Source of the DNA: Psychrobacter sp. M13
GTDB lineage: Bacteria > Pseudomonadota > Gammaproteobacteria > Pseudomonadales > Moraxellaceae
Direction: 5' to 3'
Assembly: GCF_030718935.1 (NCBI RefSeq)
Contig: NZ_CP132194.1
Span: forward strand, 868,001 to 932,000
DNA length: 64,000 nucleotides
Of this stretch, positions 36,493 to 45,821 are shown in pieces. The notes beneath the pieces are model-generated. The model made no database searches and had not been told where the DNA came from. It worked only from the letters and a program-made list of their open reading frames with translations. Numbering within the stretch: position 1 is the first letter of the stretch; each line of letters opens with the position of its first letter. Position numbers and translations under genes: made by a program.

Positions 36493-37701
36493 ATGAATTT
36501 TTTACGTATGAGTGAGCTGAATTTAACCGATAAAATCGTTTTGATTCGTGAGGATTTAAATGTCCCTATTAAAGCTGGTAAAGTGGCGAGCGACGCCCGA
36601 TTGCAAGCGAGCCTACCGACGATAAAAATGGCTTTAGACAAAGGCGCTGCGGTGATTGTTTGTTCGCACTTAGGTCGTCCAACCGAAGACAAGTTTGAAG
36701 CTGCTTACTCACTAGCACCTGTTGCCGACTATCTAACCGAAAAATTAGGCGATCAACTGAGTCAGCCAGTCGCGCTCAATAGTGATTATCTCAATGAAGA
36801 AGTCGCTATTAAGGCAGGGGAAGTCATATTACTAGAAAACGTGCGCTTTAATGCAGGCGAGAAGAAAAACGATGCTACATTAGCGAAGCGTTATGCTAGT
36901 CTTTGTGATGTGTTTGTCATGGACGCTTTTGGTACCGCGCACCGTGCTCAGGCCTCAACAGAAGGCGTCACTCAGGCGATGCGTGCAACGGGCAAGACGG
37001 TATGTGCAGGGCCATTACTAGCCGCTGAGCTTGATGCATTGAGCCAAGCGCTACAGACACCCGCTCAGCCTATGCTTGCCATAGTAGGTGGATCAAAAGT
37101 ATCGACTAAGCTTGAGGTACTGCATAGTTTGGCTACGTTATGTAGCCAGATTATCGTTGGTGGCGGTATTGCCAATACCTTTTTGGCCGCGCAAGGTCAT
37201 AGCGTTGGTGCCTCTTTGTATGAGCCAGATCTGCTCGATACCGCCCGAGATATTATGACCAAGACTGAAATTTTATTGCCTGAATATGTAGTCGTGGCGG
37301 ATAAATGTGATATTGATTTTGCCGACTTTACAGGGTCATTAGAAAAAGCTACTGCGACTATAAAAGCGGTTCATGCTATTGATGCTGATGATATGATATT
37401 GGATATTGCACCGCAAAGCGCCAAGCAATTAGCAGTCGCTATTACCAAGGCTAAGACTATCTTGTGGAATGGCCCTGTTGGCGTATTTGAGGTCGATGCC
37501 TATGGTGCAGGGACACAAATACTAGCGCAAGCGGTACAAGACAGCGCAGGATTTTCAATCGCTGGTGGCGGCGATACCTTAGCCGCTATTGACAAGTATC
37601 AAGTTGCTGATGGCGTCAGCTATATGTCGACAGGTGGCGGTGCTTTCTTAGAGTTTGTCGAGGGTAAAACTCTGCCAGCAGTAGCAGCTTTAGAGCTCTA
37701 A
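36493..37701 (+). CDS. pgk: phosphoglycerate kinase
   Basis: The enzyme transfers phosphate from 1,3-bisphosphoglycerate to ADP in glycolysis. The 402-residue protein has [13 protein letters not shown] near the start and the substrate-binding SHLGRPTE near 59. [15 protein letters not shown] is near 116, [12 protein letters not shown] near 196, and the nucleotide motif [12 protein letters not shown] near 357. SD AGGAG precedes the ATG. It begins a run of glycolytic genes (pgk, fba) with a small lipoprotein gene between them. Confidence 0.97.
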   Translation: MNFLRMSELNLTDKIVLIREDLNVPIKAGKVASDARLQASLPTIKMALDKGAAVIVCSHLGRPTEDKFEAAYSLAPVADYLTEKLGDQLSQPVALNSDYLNEEVAIKAGEVILLENVRFNAGEKKNDATLAKRYASLCDVFVMDAFGTAHRAQASTEGVTQAMRATGKTVCAGPLLAAELDALSQALQTPAQPMLAIVGGSKVSTKLEVLHSLATLCSQIIVGGGIANTFLAAQGHSVGASLYEPDLLDTARDIMTKTEILLPEYVVVADKCDIDFADFTGSLEKATATIKAVHAIDADDMILDIAPQSAKQLAVAITKAKTILWNGPVGVFEVDAYGAGTQILAQAVQDSAGFSIAGGGDTLAAIDKYQVADGVSYMSTGGGAFLEFVEGKTLPAVAALEL

Positions 37702-37800
37702 AGCTAAAAATATCGATAGCACTTTGGTAGTTAAGATTAGCTACCATACCTGCCATATAGCAGTGCTGCTGGTTTAAGTGCCTAATATAATACAACTAAT

Positions 37801-37815
37801 TGATAATGATTATTA
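37801..37815. promoter_or_regulatory. Fur-box-like site upstream of the Ala-rich lipoprotein gene
   Basis: TGATAATGATTATTA fits the Fur 7-1-7 inverted repeat TGATAATnATTATCA at 14 of 15 positions. It starts 10 bp after a TATAAT hexamer (37786-37791) that could be a -10 box, so a bound repressor would cover the start point. AT-rich context raises the chance of a random match. Confidence 0.4.
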
Positions 37816-37950
37816 AGTAGTATTTATTTGTTCTCATATTGTTACTACATTTAATATTGTTATTGCATGTCTTATTTGCTAGTTATAGAATAGCGCCATT
37901 ACCGATGCTCGAATGCATTATTATTTATTTATTTATCTTGAAGGTTTACT

Positions 37951-38355
37951 ATGTTAAAACGTCATTTATTACTTGCCACTATATTTGCTGGTACTTTTGC
38001 AGTTACTGCCTGTAGCCAACAAACAGAAAATGAAGCAGAAGCGACTGCTGCTGAAGCGGTAGATACTGCTGACTCAGCTGGCGATGATATCGCTGCTAAC
38101 ACTGAAGCCGCTGCAACTGAAGCTGAGATTGCTGCTCAAAATACAGGTGCTGAGATTGCTGATGGCGCTGATACTGCGGGTGCAGCAGCTACGGACGCTG
38201 TTGCTAATGCTGGCGAAGCTATTACTGAAGGTACTAACAAAGCGGTTGCAGCGACTGCTGGAGCTGTTGCTGATGGCGCAAGCTCAGTTGCTAATGGTGC
38301 ATCTGATATCGAAGCTGATGCAGAAGGCAATGCGCCAACTGATCAACAGTACTAA
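37951..38355 (+). CDS. small alanine-rich lipoprotein
   Basis: The 134-residue protein begins with a clear lipoprotein signal (LLLATIFAGTFAVTAC). The mature part is almost wholly Ala, Thr, Asp, Glu, Gly and Asn, with recurring AADGA/TADGA-like blocks and no aromatic residue until the final Tyr. This suggests an extended or helical low-complexity surface tether. I do not recognise a function. It lies between pgk and fba with its own upstream region and terminator. Because the composition is so biased, similarity searches will be weak. Confidence 0.7.
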   Translation: MLKRHLLLATIFAGTFAVTACSQQTENEAEATAAEAVDTADSAGDDIAANTEAAATEAEIAAQNTGAEIADGADTAGAAATDAVANAGEAITEGTNKAVAATAGAVADGASSVANGASDIEADAEGNAPTDQQY

Positions 38356-38437
38356 TTTTAGCAATAGCTATCTGATGTTAGATGTAGTTATTTGACGGCT
38401 CTTTTTGTGATAGCAGTTTATAAAATAAAATAGTACT

Positions 38438-38469
38438 AAAAAGGCCTTGGGATATTCCAAGGCTTTTTT
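38438..38469 (+). terminator. terminator of the lipoprotein gene
   Basis: CCTTGG pairs with CCAAGG over a 6-nt loop, extended by AAAAAG with CTTTTT around a one-base bulge, then a T-run. Confidence 0.78.
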
Positions 38470-38603
38470 ATGTTCATAACTTTATAACTCAATATTTTAT
38501 AGCCGATATGTTGTGGGTTCAACTTATCATTGAGCATTGATCATCTAAAACTCAGTAGATAGTAAAATACAGGCGTATCCACTACGAGTGAGGGCTAAAT
38601 TTT

Positions 38604-38611
38604 GCTATAAT
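38604..38611 (+). promoter_or_regulatory. extended -10 promoter of fba
   Basis: TGCTATAAT is a consensus extended -10 element, about 118 bp before the fba start codon. The -35 region is weak, as is common with extended -10 promoters. Confidence 0.55.
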
Positions 38612-38728
38612 TAACCGCGCTAATAAAGGTAGAGTCGGTTATCCCATAAACCGTCAAAATACCACTCAGAACTATTTATCAAAACCACACTTTCATATCA
38701 GTCGTCAAAATCAAATAGAGAGCGTTAT

Positions 38729-39766
38729 ATGGCTTTAATATCCTTACGTCAACTTTTAGATCATGCTGCTGAGCACAACTACGGTGTTCCTGCTTTTAAT
38801 GTCAATAATTTAGAGCAAATGCGCGCTATCATGATGGCAGCTGACGCCTGCGACTCACCTGTTATTGTACAAGCGAGCGCGGGTGCACGCGGTTATGCAG
38901 GTTCCGCTTTTTTGCGCCACTTGATTACCGCAGCTATTGAAGAGTGGCCACATATTCCAGTGGTGATGCATCAAGACCATGGTATGTCGCCTGCTATATG
39001 CCAACGCTCAATCCAGCTCGGCTTTTCATCAGTGATGATGGATGGCTCACTTGGCGAAGATGGTAAGACGCCAATGGATTATGACTATAATGCTAGCGTG
39101 ACCCGTGAAGTTGTCAAAATGTCACATGCGTGTGGCGTATCAGTCGAAGGCGAGATTGGTTGCTTGGGTAGCCTTGAGACGGGTATGGCAGGTGAAGAAG
39201 ATGGTTCTGGCGCAGAAGGCGTGCTGGATCATGAGCAACTATTAACTAGTGCTGATGAAGCTGAGCAGTTTGTCAAAGACACTAACGTCGATGCACTAGC
39301 AATTGCCATCGGTACTAGTCATGGCGCGTATAAATTTACTCGTCCACCGACAGGCGATATCCTATCGATTGAGAGGGTGAAAGAGATTCATGCCCGTATT
39401 CCTAATACCCATTTGGTTATGCACGGCTCATCGTCTGTACCGCAAGAATGGCTAAAAGTCATCAATGAAAATGGGGGTAATATTGGTGAGACTTATGGTG
39501 TACCTGTTGAGCAAATCGTTGAAGCGATCAAGCATGGTGTCCGTAAAGTCAATATCGATACTGATTTACGTCTCGCATCAACGGGTGCTATCCGCAAATT
39601 CCTTGTAGAAAACCCAAGTGAATTTGATCCGCGTAAATACTTTAAAGCGTCTATGGTTGCGATGTCAGATATCTGTACTAATCGTTTTGAAGCCTTTGGT
39701 TCAGCAGGACAAGCGCACAAAATTCGCCCAATAAATCTAGAAGGTATGGTTAACTTTTATCAATAG
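38729..39766 (+). CDS. fba: class II fructose-bisphosphate aldolase
   Basis: This zinc-dependent aldolase splits fructose 1,6-bisphosphate. The 345-residue protein opens [19 protein letters not shown] and shows the metal-binding MHQDHG near 83, VEGEIGCLG near 133, [10 protein letters not shown] near 194 and MHGSSSVP near 231. [13 protein letters not shown] follows near 270. Length and motifs match the Calvin-subtype class II enzyme. SD-like AGAGAG precedes the ATG. Together with pgk upstream it marks a glycolytic neighbourhood. Confidence 0.96.
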   Translation: MALISLRQLLDHAAEHNYGVPAFNVNNLEQMRAIMMAADACDSPVIVQASAGARGYAGSAFLRHLITAAIEEWPHIPVVMHQDHGMSPAICQRSIQLGFSSVMMDGSLGEDGKTPMDYDYNASVTREVVKMSHACGVSVEGEIGCLGSLETGMAGEEDGSGAEGVLDHEQLLTSADEAEQFVKDTNVDALAIAIGTSHGAYKFTRPPTGDILSIERVKEIHARIPNTHLVMHGSSSVPQEWLKVINENGGNIGETYGVPVEQIVEAIKHGVRKVNIDTDLRLASTGAIRKFLVENPSEFDPRKYFKASMVAMSDICTNRFEAFGSAGQAHKIRPINLEGMVNFYQ

Positions 39767-39864
39767 AGTTAAGCGCTTTAGCGTAAACGTGCGATATTAT
39801 TTTTCATTAGGTTGTTTTTAGCGCATGGTTGATATTGAGTGATAAATATAATAGGTGTCAGATT

Positions 39865-40485
39865 ATGATAGGACTTATCAGCGGACAAGTGCAGCATTTG
39901 ATGGCACCGATGGCCTGCGTTATGACGGCGTCAGGCGTTGGCTATGATATCGAGCTGCCGTTGCCGTCGTTTTGTCAATTACAATTGGATCAACAAGCTA
40001 GTATTTGGACGCATTTTCATGTGCGTGAAGATGCGCAGCTGCTGTTTGGCTTTATTGATCGCAAAGAGCGTGATGTCTTTCGCCAGTTGATTAAGATTAA
40101 TGGGGTCGGTGCCAAAATGGCATTGGCTATGTTATCAGCGATGTCAGCGGCTGAGCTCAAAATGCATGTCGACCAAGACTCGGAAACCGCGCTCATGCGT
40201 ATTCCAGGTATCGGCAAAAAGACCGCTCAACGTCTGCTTATTGAGCTCAAAGACAAGCTTAAAAATATCGAAGTTGACGATAGCAATTCGGAGTTTGATG
40301 TTCAAATTACGCCAATCTCTAATGAGGGCAGTATCATCGCTGAGGTGGAAGGCGCGCTGATTAGCTTAGGGTATAAAGAGCGCGAAGCTCAGCAAGCCAT
40401 CAAAGCGGCCAAAAATGACGGCGAAACCTTTACAGATACTCAAAGTTTGTTAAAAGCGACTTTAAAACAACTCTCTCGCTTTTGA
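39865..40485 (+). CDS. ruvA: Holliday junction branch migration protein RuvA
   Basis: RuvA tetramers bind Holliday junctions and load RuvB. The 206-residue protein starts at ATG 39865 (MIGLISGQVQHL), preceded by AGGTGTC; an upstream ATG at 39829 adds residues with no family match. The OB-fold is followed by helix-hairpin-helix motifs (INGVGAKMALAML, then IPGIGKKTAQRLLIELKDK) and the C-terminal RuvB-contact domain (ALISLGYKEREAQQAI). A terminator hairpin lies between it and ruvB, so the two are probably not a simple co-transcribed pair. Confidence 0.96.
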   Translation: MIGLISGQVQHLMAPMACVMTASGVGYDIELPLPSFCQLQLDQQASIWTHFHVREDAQLLFGFIDRKERDVFRQLIKINGVGAKMALAMLSAMSAAELKMHVDQDSETALMRIPGIGKKTAQRLLIELKDKLKNIEVDDSNSEFDVQITPISNEGSIIAEVEGALISLGYKEREAQQAIKAAKNDGETFTDTQSLLKATLKQLSRF

Positions 40486-40513
40486 TATCTGCTACTTAAG
40501 CCTTGATTCAGCT

Positions 40514-40543
40514 ATAAGCGACACTAATTGTCGCTTATTTTTA
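40514..40543 (+). terminator. terminator between ruvA and ruvB
   Basis: ATAAGCGACA pairs perfectly with TGTCGCTTAT across a 5-nt loop and is followed by TTTTTATT. It lies 28 bp past the ruvA stop. Confidence 0.72.
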
Positions 40544-40633
40544 TTCTAGCTCTGATTTTATGATGTTTTGCATGACTTACAAGCAAGCTTTAGTTATGCT
40601 GATTGATATTCTTTTATAATCTATTTACACACG

Positions 40634-41629
40634 ATGATAAATACTATGATGCAAGACCGCTTGATCAATCCATTATCAGACGCGAGCGATGCGCCTGATT
40701 CTAATATTCGACCAGCCTTACTGGCTGAGTACATTGGTCAGCCTGTAGTGCGTGAGCAGATGGAAGTATTTATCGGTGCTGCCCGTGGCCGCAATGAGCC
40801 GCTGGATCATACCCTTATTTTTGGTCCGCCAGGATTAGGTAAGACTACGCTTGCTAATATTATTGCTCGTGAAATGGGTGGCAATTTGCGCTCAACCTCG
40901 GGACCTGTCCTTGAGCGTCCAGGTGATTTGGCAGCGATGTTAACCAATCTAGAAGAGGGTGACGTGCTATTTATCGATGAGATCCATCGCTTGAGCTCGG
41001 TCATTGAAGAAATACTCTATCCTGCGATGGAAGACTTTCAGCTGGATATTATGATAGGTGAAGGGCCAGCGGCGCGTTCTATCAAGCTTGATTTGCCACC
41101 CTTTACATTAGTTGCTGCGACCACAAGAGCAGGGCTATTGACCTCACCGTTGCGTGATCGCTTTGGTATCGTTCAGCGTTTAGAGTTTTATAATATCGAG
41201 GATTTGACGACTATCGTCAGTCGTGCCGCTCGGCTAATGAAAGTCCCTATGAGCCAAGATGGCGCCGTTGAGATTGCGCGCCGCGCCCGTGGGACACCTA
41301 GGATTGCCAATAGATTGCTACGCCGTGTCCGCGACTATGCTGAGGTTCGAGGTGACGGTAGTATCAATGGTGCTATCGCTGGTAGTGCGCTTGATATGCT
41401 GGCAGTTGATCGGCGCGGCCTTGATCATCTAGATCGTCGCTACATCGAGATTTTGCATGAGCGCTTCGATGGAGGGCCTGCTGGGGTTGAGGCGGTGGCG
41501 GCAGCGATGGCTGAGGATCGCGGAACATTAGAGGATGTAATTGAGCCTTATCTGATTCAGCAAGGTTACGTACTACGCACTGCTCGTGGTCGGGTATTAA
41601 CGCAAATGGCTATCGATCAGATGCTGTAA
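40634..41629 (+). CDS. ruvB: Holliday junction DNA helicase RuvB
   Basis: RuvB is the hexameric AAA+ motor of branch migration. The 331-residue protein has the N-terminal [11 protein letters not shown], Walker [13 protein letters not shown] near 67-78 and Walker [11 protein letters not shown] near 116. Sensor 1 [10 protein letters not shown] and the arginine-finger region LRDRFG follow, then sensor 2 [13 protein letters not shown]. The C-terminal winged helix has [16 protein letters not shown]. The start may be ATG 40634 or the ATG at 40646; neither has a strong ribosome binding site. Confidence 0.97.
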   Translation: MINTMMQDRLINPLSDASDAPDSNIRPALLAEYIGQPVVREQMEVFIGAARGRNEPLDHTLIFGPPGLGKTTLANIIAREMGGNLRSTSGPVLERPGDLAAMLTNLEEGDVLFIDEIHRLSSVIEEILYPAMEDFQLDIMIGEGPAARSIKLDLPPFTLVAATTRAGLLTSPLRDRFGIVQRLEFYNIEDLTTIVSRAARLMKVPMSQDGAVEIARRARGTPRIANRLLRRVRDYAEVRGDGSINGAIAGSALDMLAVDRRGLDHLDRRYIEILHERFDGGPAGVEAVAAAMAEDRGTLEDVIEPYLIQQGYVLRTARGRVLTQMAIDQML

Positions 41630-41664
41630 TACGTATTTAAAAAGTGTTCTTATTTATGAAAAAT

Positions 41665-41697
41665 CGCCTACTTTATATAATTGAAGTAGGCGCTTTG
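41665..41697 (+). terminator. weak terminator of ruvB
   Basis: CGCCTACTT pairs perfectly with AAGTAGGCG over a 10-nt loop, but only CTTTGTT follows, so termination would be modest. Confidence 0.5.
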
Positions 41698-41757
41698 TTA
41701 TGTAATGACATCTTAGTGTTTTTTAAGGCATTTCGTCATATGTGTTTTGTAGCTTTT

Positions 41758-41825
41758 GCAGGGTGCACTCCATCGCACCGATAATGACGCTATCACGAAC
41801 CACCGGTGCATAAAATGCACCCTAC
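41758..41825. repeat. 68-bp imperfect palindrome, copy 3 of the GTAGGGTGC family
   Basis: The left arm is GCAGGGTGCACTCCATCGCA and the right arm is CGGTGCATAAAATGCACCCT then AC, with a spacer of about 23 bp. It lies between the convergent ruvB and ubiB genes, like the other two copies between other convergent pairs. Confidence 0.75.
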
Positions 41826-41888
41826 ACCCACTCTATTTTTGCAAACAGTACAATACATATTTTTAGATTAATCTCTATCTCAATAACA

Positions 41889-43547
41889 CTAAGCCAAGAT
41901 ACGCCAAATAACAAATAATACGGCCAAGATATAAAATATCGGTGCAAACCATTCCACTTGGGTGGCGATGGCAATATTTATTCCAAAGCCTGCCAAGGCG
42001 ATCCAATCACGGCGACGATCGTTGAGCATATCAGCGCGGATTTGTTGGATTTCACGCAGTTGACTGTCTTGCCTTGAGCCTTGCGATGCTAGACTTTGCA
42101 AGCCTTGATCTAGCAGTTTAGGTATGTCAGTGGCGGATAATAAAATCTCTGGTAACTGCTGACGTAATTGTTGTAAATTACGCACAGGATCGAGCTGCTC
42201 TTTAATCCAACCACTCAAGATAGGCTTCGCAAGTGACCAAATATCCAGATCGGGATATAACTCGCGACCTAATCCCTCAACATGTACCAAGGTTTTGAGT
42301 AGTAGCATCAGCTGCGGTGGAATGCTCATATGGTGGCGACGCGCGATATCTAATATCTGCATCAAGACGCCAGCAAAATCAATCTCATTGATAGATTTTG
42401 ACAGCATAGGGCCAACCGTGCGACTCATATCACGCATCAAAGCGTGTTTGTCAGCACTGGGCGGTATCCAGCCTGCACGGCTCACAATATCGACTACTGC
42501 GGTAAAGTTATTATTCATAACCGCGAGTAACATACGGGCAACGATCAGCTGATCATCCTTCGATAATGTACCCATAATAGCGCAATCAAGACCGATGTAG
42601 CGTGGCTCATAGCCCAAGCTGGCAGGCTGCGCATCATTGCCTAAGAGGCTAACAGGTGGTGTCTCTACAAAGACATTGCCTGGGTGCATATCAGCATGAA
42701 AAAAGTTATCACGAAACACTTGGGTAAAGAATATCGTTAAGCCTTTTTTCGCTAAGATAGCGCGGTCATAACCTAGCTTATCAAATAGCTCAACTTGTGA
42801 GATCGGCACACCTTGAATACGCTCCATAACGATGACGTTTTTGGCGGCAGCATAGACCTCGGGTACGTACATCAGCGCTGAGTCTAAAAAGTTATTGCGC
42901 ATCTTAGTGGTATTATCAGCCTCTAGCGTCAAGTCCAGCTCATTGAGCATGACCTGCCGATAGTCCTCGACTAAGTCAATAATATGGATAGCCCGTGCCG
43001 CTTCAACCCGTGCAGATACCCAGCTGGCAAGCTCGCGCAACAGCTCAAAATCAGTAATAATAGTGTCACGTATATCAGGGCGCACTACTTTGACCACTAC
43101 TTCACGCTGATCGTGTAGGGCGGCGCTATGGACTTGCGCGATAGAAGCAGCAGCTAAAGGCTTGACATCAAAGCGAGCAAATAAAGTCTCGATAGACTGA
43201 CCCAAACCATGCTTTGGATCTTGAATTTGCGCGATAGCAATATTGGGGTCAAAGGATTTAACCTTGTCTTGCAGCTGTACCAGTTGATCGATGATATTAG
43301 GTGGCACTAAATCACGACGAGTCGAGAGCAATTGACCTAATTTAAGGAACAGCGTGCCCATGTCTTCTAATGCATACTTAATGCCATTAGGCTGATGCTT
43401 CTTACCCCAAGCAGCAGGATGCATACGGATTAAGCGCGCTATCGGTCGTAACTGCGGCGCGTCCTCGATTGAAATATGAGTATCAATGCGATATTTCGCT
43501 GCAATGTGTAATAGCTCGCGGAGACGTTTTTGATAGGATAAAAGCAT
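41889..43547 (-). CDS. ubiB: UbiB, atypical kinase-like protein of ubiquinone biosynthesis
   Basis: UbiB is a membrane-associated ADCK/ABC1 family ATPase required for ubiquinone synthesis. The 552-residue protein shows the KxGQ-type FLKLGQLLSTRRDLVP near 68 and the Ala-rich loop AAASIAQVHSA near 132. VVKVVRPDI carries the conserved Lys, and DMHPGNVFV is the catalytic-like loop. One or two C-terminal TM segments (WIALAGFGINIAIA, IFYILAVLFVIW) end the protein. It is the last gene of ubiE-ubiJ-ubiB on the minus strand. Confidence 0.96.
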   Translation of the reverse strand: MLLSYQKRLRELLHIAAKYRIDTHISIEDAPQLRPIARLIRMHPAAWGKKHQPNGIKYALEDMGTLFLKLGQLLSTRRDLVPPNIIDQLVQLQDKVKSFDPNIAIAQIQDPKHGLGQSIETLFARFDVKPLAAASIAQVHSAALHDQREVVVKVVRPDIRDTIITDFELLRELASWVSARVEAARAIHIIDLVEDYRQVMLNELDLTLEADNTTKMRNNFLDSALMYVPEVYAAAKNVIVMERIQGVPISQVELFDKLGYDRAILAKKGLTIFFTQVFRDNFFHADMHPGNVFVETPPVSLLGNDAQPASLGYEPRYIGLDCAIMGTLSKDDQLIVARMLLAVMNNNFTAVVDIVSRAGWIPPSADKHALMRDMSRTVGPMLSKSINEIDFAGVLMQILDIARRHHMSIPPQLMLLLKTLVHVEGLGRELYPDLDIWSLAKPILSGWIKEQLDPVRNLQQLRQQLPEILLSATDIPKLLDQGLQSLASQGSRQDSQLREIQQIRADMLNDRRRDWIALAGFGINIAIATQVEWFAPIFYILAVLFVIWRILA

Positions 43548-43644
43548 GGGTATTGATTACTCTAAATAAGTACTTTCTATAGATGACGGTTAGCTAAATA
43601 GGGTTTTCATACGCTATTTTAGCAAATCATAGCTAGGTTGATTT

Positions 43645-43671
43645 GGTGGGTTACGCTTGAGCTAACCCACC
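43645..43671. repeat. GGTGGGTTA palindrome between ubiJ and ubiB
   Basis: GGTGGGTTA pairs perfectly with TAACCCACC across a 9-nt loop. It is similar in type to the palindrome at 341-358 and distinct from the 68-bp family. It could stabilise or partly end the ubiJ transcript. Confidence 0.55.
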
Positions 43672-43742
43672 CTACGCAAAACTTATTATTATAAAAAATT
43701 CATATAAGATTCTAGTTCGCACTTAAAATGAACTACTAAAAT

Positions 43743-44459
43743 CTAACTGTTTCTAAGTTTTGCCTGCTCAATCTTGATCGCCATTAATCTTGCTTCTTCA
43801 CGCTCAATATCAGCGCGAAGTTTTAGCAGTTGCTGTTTAAGATCATTGACCTCAGCTTTATCATTAGGATCAGGCTCATTAGTACCAGCGACCTCATTAG
43901 CCCAGATACTCACATCGTCGAATGCACGTTTGGCGGTATGACGTAAGCTCCACTTCAGCTGTTTGATAAGCAGTTGCAATTGACTGGCCATAGGCTTACC
44001 AATGATAGGCTCAAGCTGACCTGCAACATCAGGATCAAAACCTGCTATCAGCTGTTTTAACTGCATCAGTACTGTGTAATCTCCTGCAATAGGCAGATTA
44101 CCCTCAGCACCACGGATTAAGTTCAGGAGCTGCGCAGGATTATCAACGGTAATAGTACAGTCAGGGCTACTATGACCGATACGCGCCAGCTCAGCATCGG
44201 CACGGGCGCGCTCATCGTAAGAGTCGGCATCATCAACATTCTTGCCACCACGCGGCTCAAATACACTAACCGTCGTCACAGGCTCAAAACGCAGACGATC
44301 ATGATTGAATAAAATATCCAAATGAATTTCAGGCAGCGCCATATCTAAACGTAGTACTTTACCTGCCAAAGGTACCAGCCCAGCTTTGGTGATTTCATCA
44401 CTAGCAATAGCGATATTAATGAGCTTTTCGGCACCAGCCAATAAGAATACCGTAATCAT
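43743..44459 (-). CDS. ubiJ: ubiquinone biosynthesis accessory factor UbiJ (SCP2 domain)
   Basis: UbiJ is a lipid-binding SCP2-like subunit of the Ubi metabolon. The 238-residue protein has the SCP2-type N-terminal domain (LLFNHDRLRFEPV-like and CTITVDNPAQLLNLIRG) and a helical C-terminal region. It ends in a coiled coil (LKQQLLKLRADIEREEARL). A 20-residue Asp-rich insertion (SVFEPRGGKNVDDADSYDE) interrupts the domain. Position between ubiE and ubiB is the conserved gammaproteobacterial arrangement and is the strongest evidence. SD GGTGAG is present. Confidence 0.88.
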   Translation of the reverse strand: MITVFLLAGAEKLINIAIASDEITKAGLVPLAGKVLRLDMALPEIHLDILFNHDRLRFEPVTTVSVFEPRGGKNVDDADSYDERARADAELARIGHSSPDCTITVDNPAQLLNLIRGAEGNLPIAGDYTVLMQLKQLIAGFDPDVAGQLEPIIGKPMASQLQLLIKQLKWSLRHTAKRAFDDVSIWANEVAGTNEPDPNDKAEVNDLKQQLLKLRADIEREEARLMAIKIEQAKLRNS

Positions 44460-44592
44460 AAGACTCTCACCTATTAAATTAAATTGATCTTACAAACTCA
44501 GCTTAGCGTTTGGGTTTTTTAGCTGTCATTACGTTTTCTAATTATCAAACCCTCACGCTTTTAGCTTGTAAGGCTTTTATATTACAAAGCTA

Positions 44593-45684
44593 TTAAGCTT
44601 TAAAGCCACGATGCACCGCTACAATACCTGCGGTTAAATTATGATAATCACAATTATCAAACCCAGCCTGTTCCATCATTTGCTTAAGTGTCTGCTGATC
44701 AGGATGCATACGGATAGACTCCGCCAAGTACTGATAACTCTCAGAATCATTGGCGATGATTTTGCCCATTATCGGCAGCGCGGTAAATGAGTATAGATCA
44801 TAGGCTTTAGATAAAGGCTCAAAAATAGGCTTTGAGAATTCCAAAATCAATAAACGACCGCCTGGCTTGAGGACACGATACATAGATTTTAAGGCAGCGT
44901 CTTTGTCGGTGACGTTGCGCAGACCAAAGCTGATGGTGACTAAATCGAAGCTTTCATCCTCAAAAGGCGCAAGCGTTTCAGCATTAGCCAGTACAAAGTC
45001 GACGTTATTGCAGCCTGCATTAATCAAGCGCTCGCGACCCACTTCTAACATCGCCGCATTAATATCAGACAACACTACATGACCATTACGACCGACCTCA
45101 CGGCTGAATACTTTAGCCAAATCACCCGTACCACCAGCGATATCTAAGACGTGCTGACCTGCACGAACGCCTGATAAGCTAATAGCGTAGCGCTTCCACA
45201 GGCGATGAATACCAAATGACATCAAGTCATTCATAATGTCGTATTTTTTGGCAACTGAGGTGAACACATCGGCGACGCGAGCTTGCTTTTCCGCTTTATT
45301 GACTGTTTTGTAGCCAAAATGAGTTTGCTCAGCGCCGTCAGTGTCAGCAGTATGCGGATTGTTAATATCATCACGCTGATTGAAGAGTGTTTGCTGGGTA
45401 GCGGCTTTATTCGCAATAGGTGCGCCATCTTTACTGCTTGGCGCCTTTTTATGATTACTGTTTTCACTGTCAGGCATCGTTGTTTGTTGACCCTGAGGCG
45501 CGCCAAGGGGCAAGTCTGCCACTTGGGTAAAGCTATCCGCAGTAGGTAAAGGGCTTTGACGCGCTTGGGCTTGCGCGCTGATATTCTGCTGCTGAGCTAT
45601 GCTATCTTTGATAAGTTTGTCTTGGATCTGACTTTGAGAAGTAGTTCTAGTATCTGTAGCGTTCGTATTGATAGGGTCGCTCAT
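44593..45684 (-). CDS. ubiE: UbiE C-methyltransferase with long N-terminal extension
   Basis: UbiE methylates demethylmenaquinone and 2-octaprenyl-6-methoxy-benzoquinol using SAM. The core starts near residue 117 with [17 protein letters not shown], then [18 protein letters not shown] and the SAM loop [13 protein letters not shown]. It ends [27 protein letters not shown] and [14 protein letters not shown], all family hallmarks. The protein has 363 residues against about 250 in E. coli. The extra 115 N-terminal residues are Gln/Ser/Thr/Asn-rich and probably disordered. No good internal start was found at the core, so the extension may be translated. Confidence 0.95.
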   Translation of the reverse strand: MSDPINTNATDTRTTSQSQIQDKLIKDSIAQQQNISAQAQARQSPLPTADSFTQVADLPLGAPQGQQTTMPDSENSNHKKAPSSKDGAPIANKAATQQTLFNQRDDINNPHTADTDGAEQTHFGYKTVNKAEKQARVADVFTSVAKKYDIMNDLMSFGIHRLWKRYAISLSGVRAGQHVLDIAGGTGDLAKVFSREVGRNGHVVLSDINAAMLEVGRERLINAGCNNVDFVLANAETLAPFEDESFDLVTISFGLRNVTDKDAALKSMYRVLKPGGRLLILEFSKPIFEPLSKAYDLYSFTALPIMGKIIANDSESYQYLAESIRMHPDQQTLKQMMEQAGFDNCDYHNLTAGIVAVHRGFKA

Positions 45685-45821
45685 AAAGTTATCTCTTCAC
45701 TTATAATACAAAGAATGGGTAATATAAAGTATGGGTTTTAAAGTATAGTTTTTTAACCAAAACCAGCTGTATATTGCGGCTAGTTTTGATTAAATAGATT
45801 TTTCTTATTAGGGTCAGGCTA

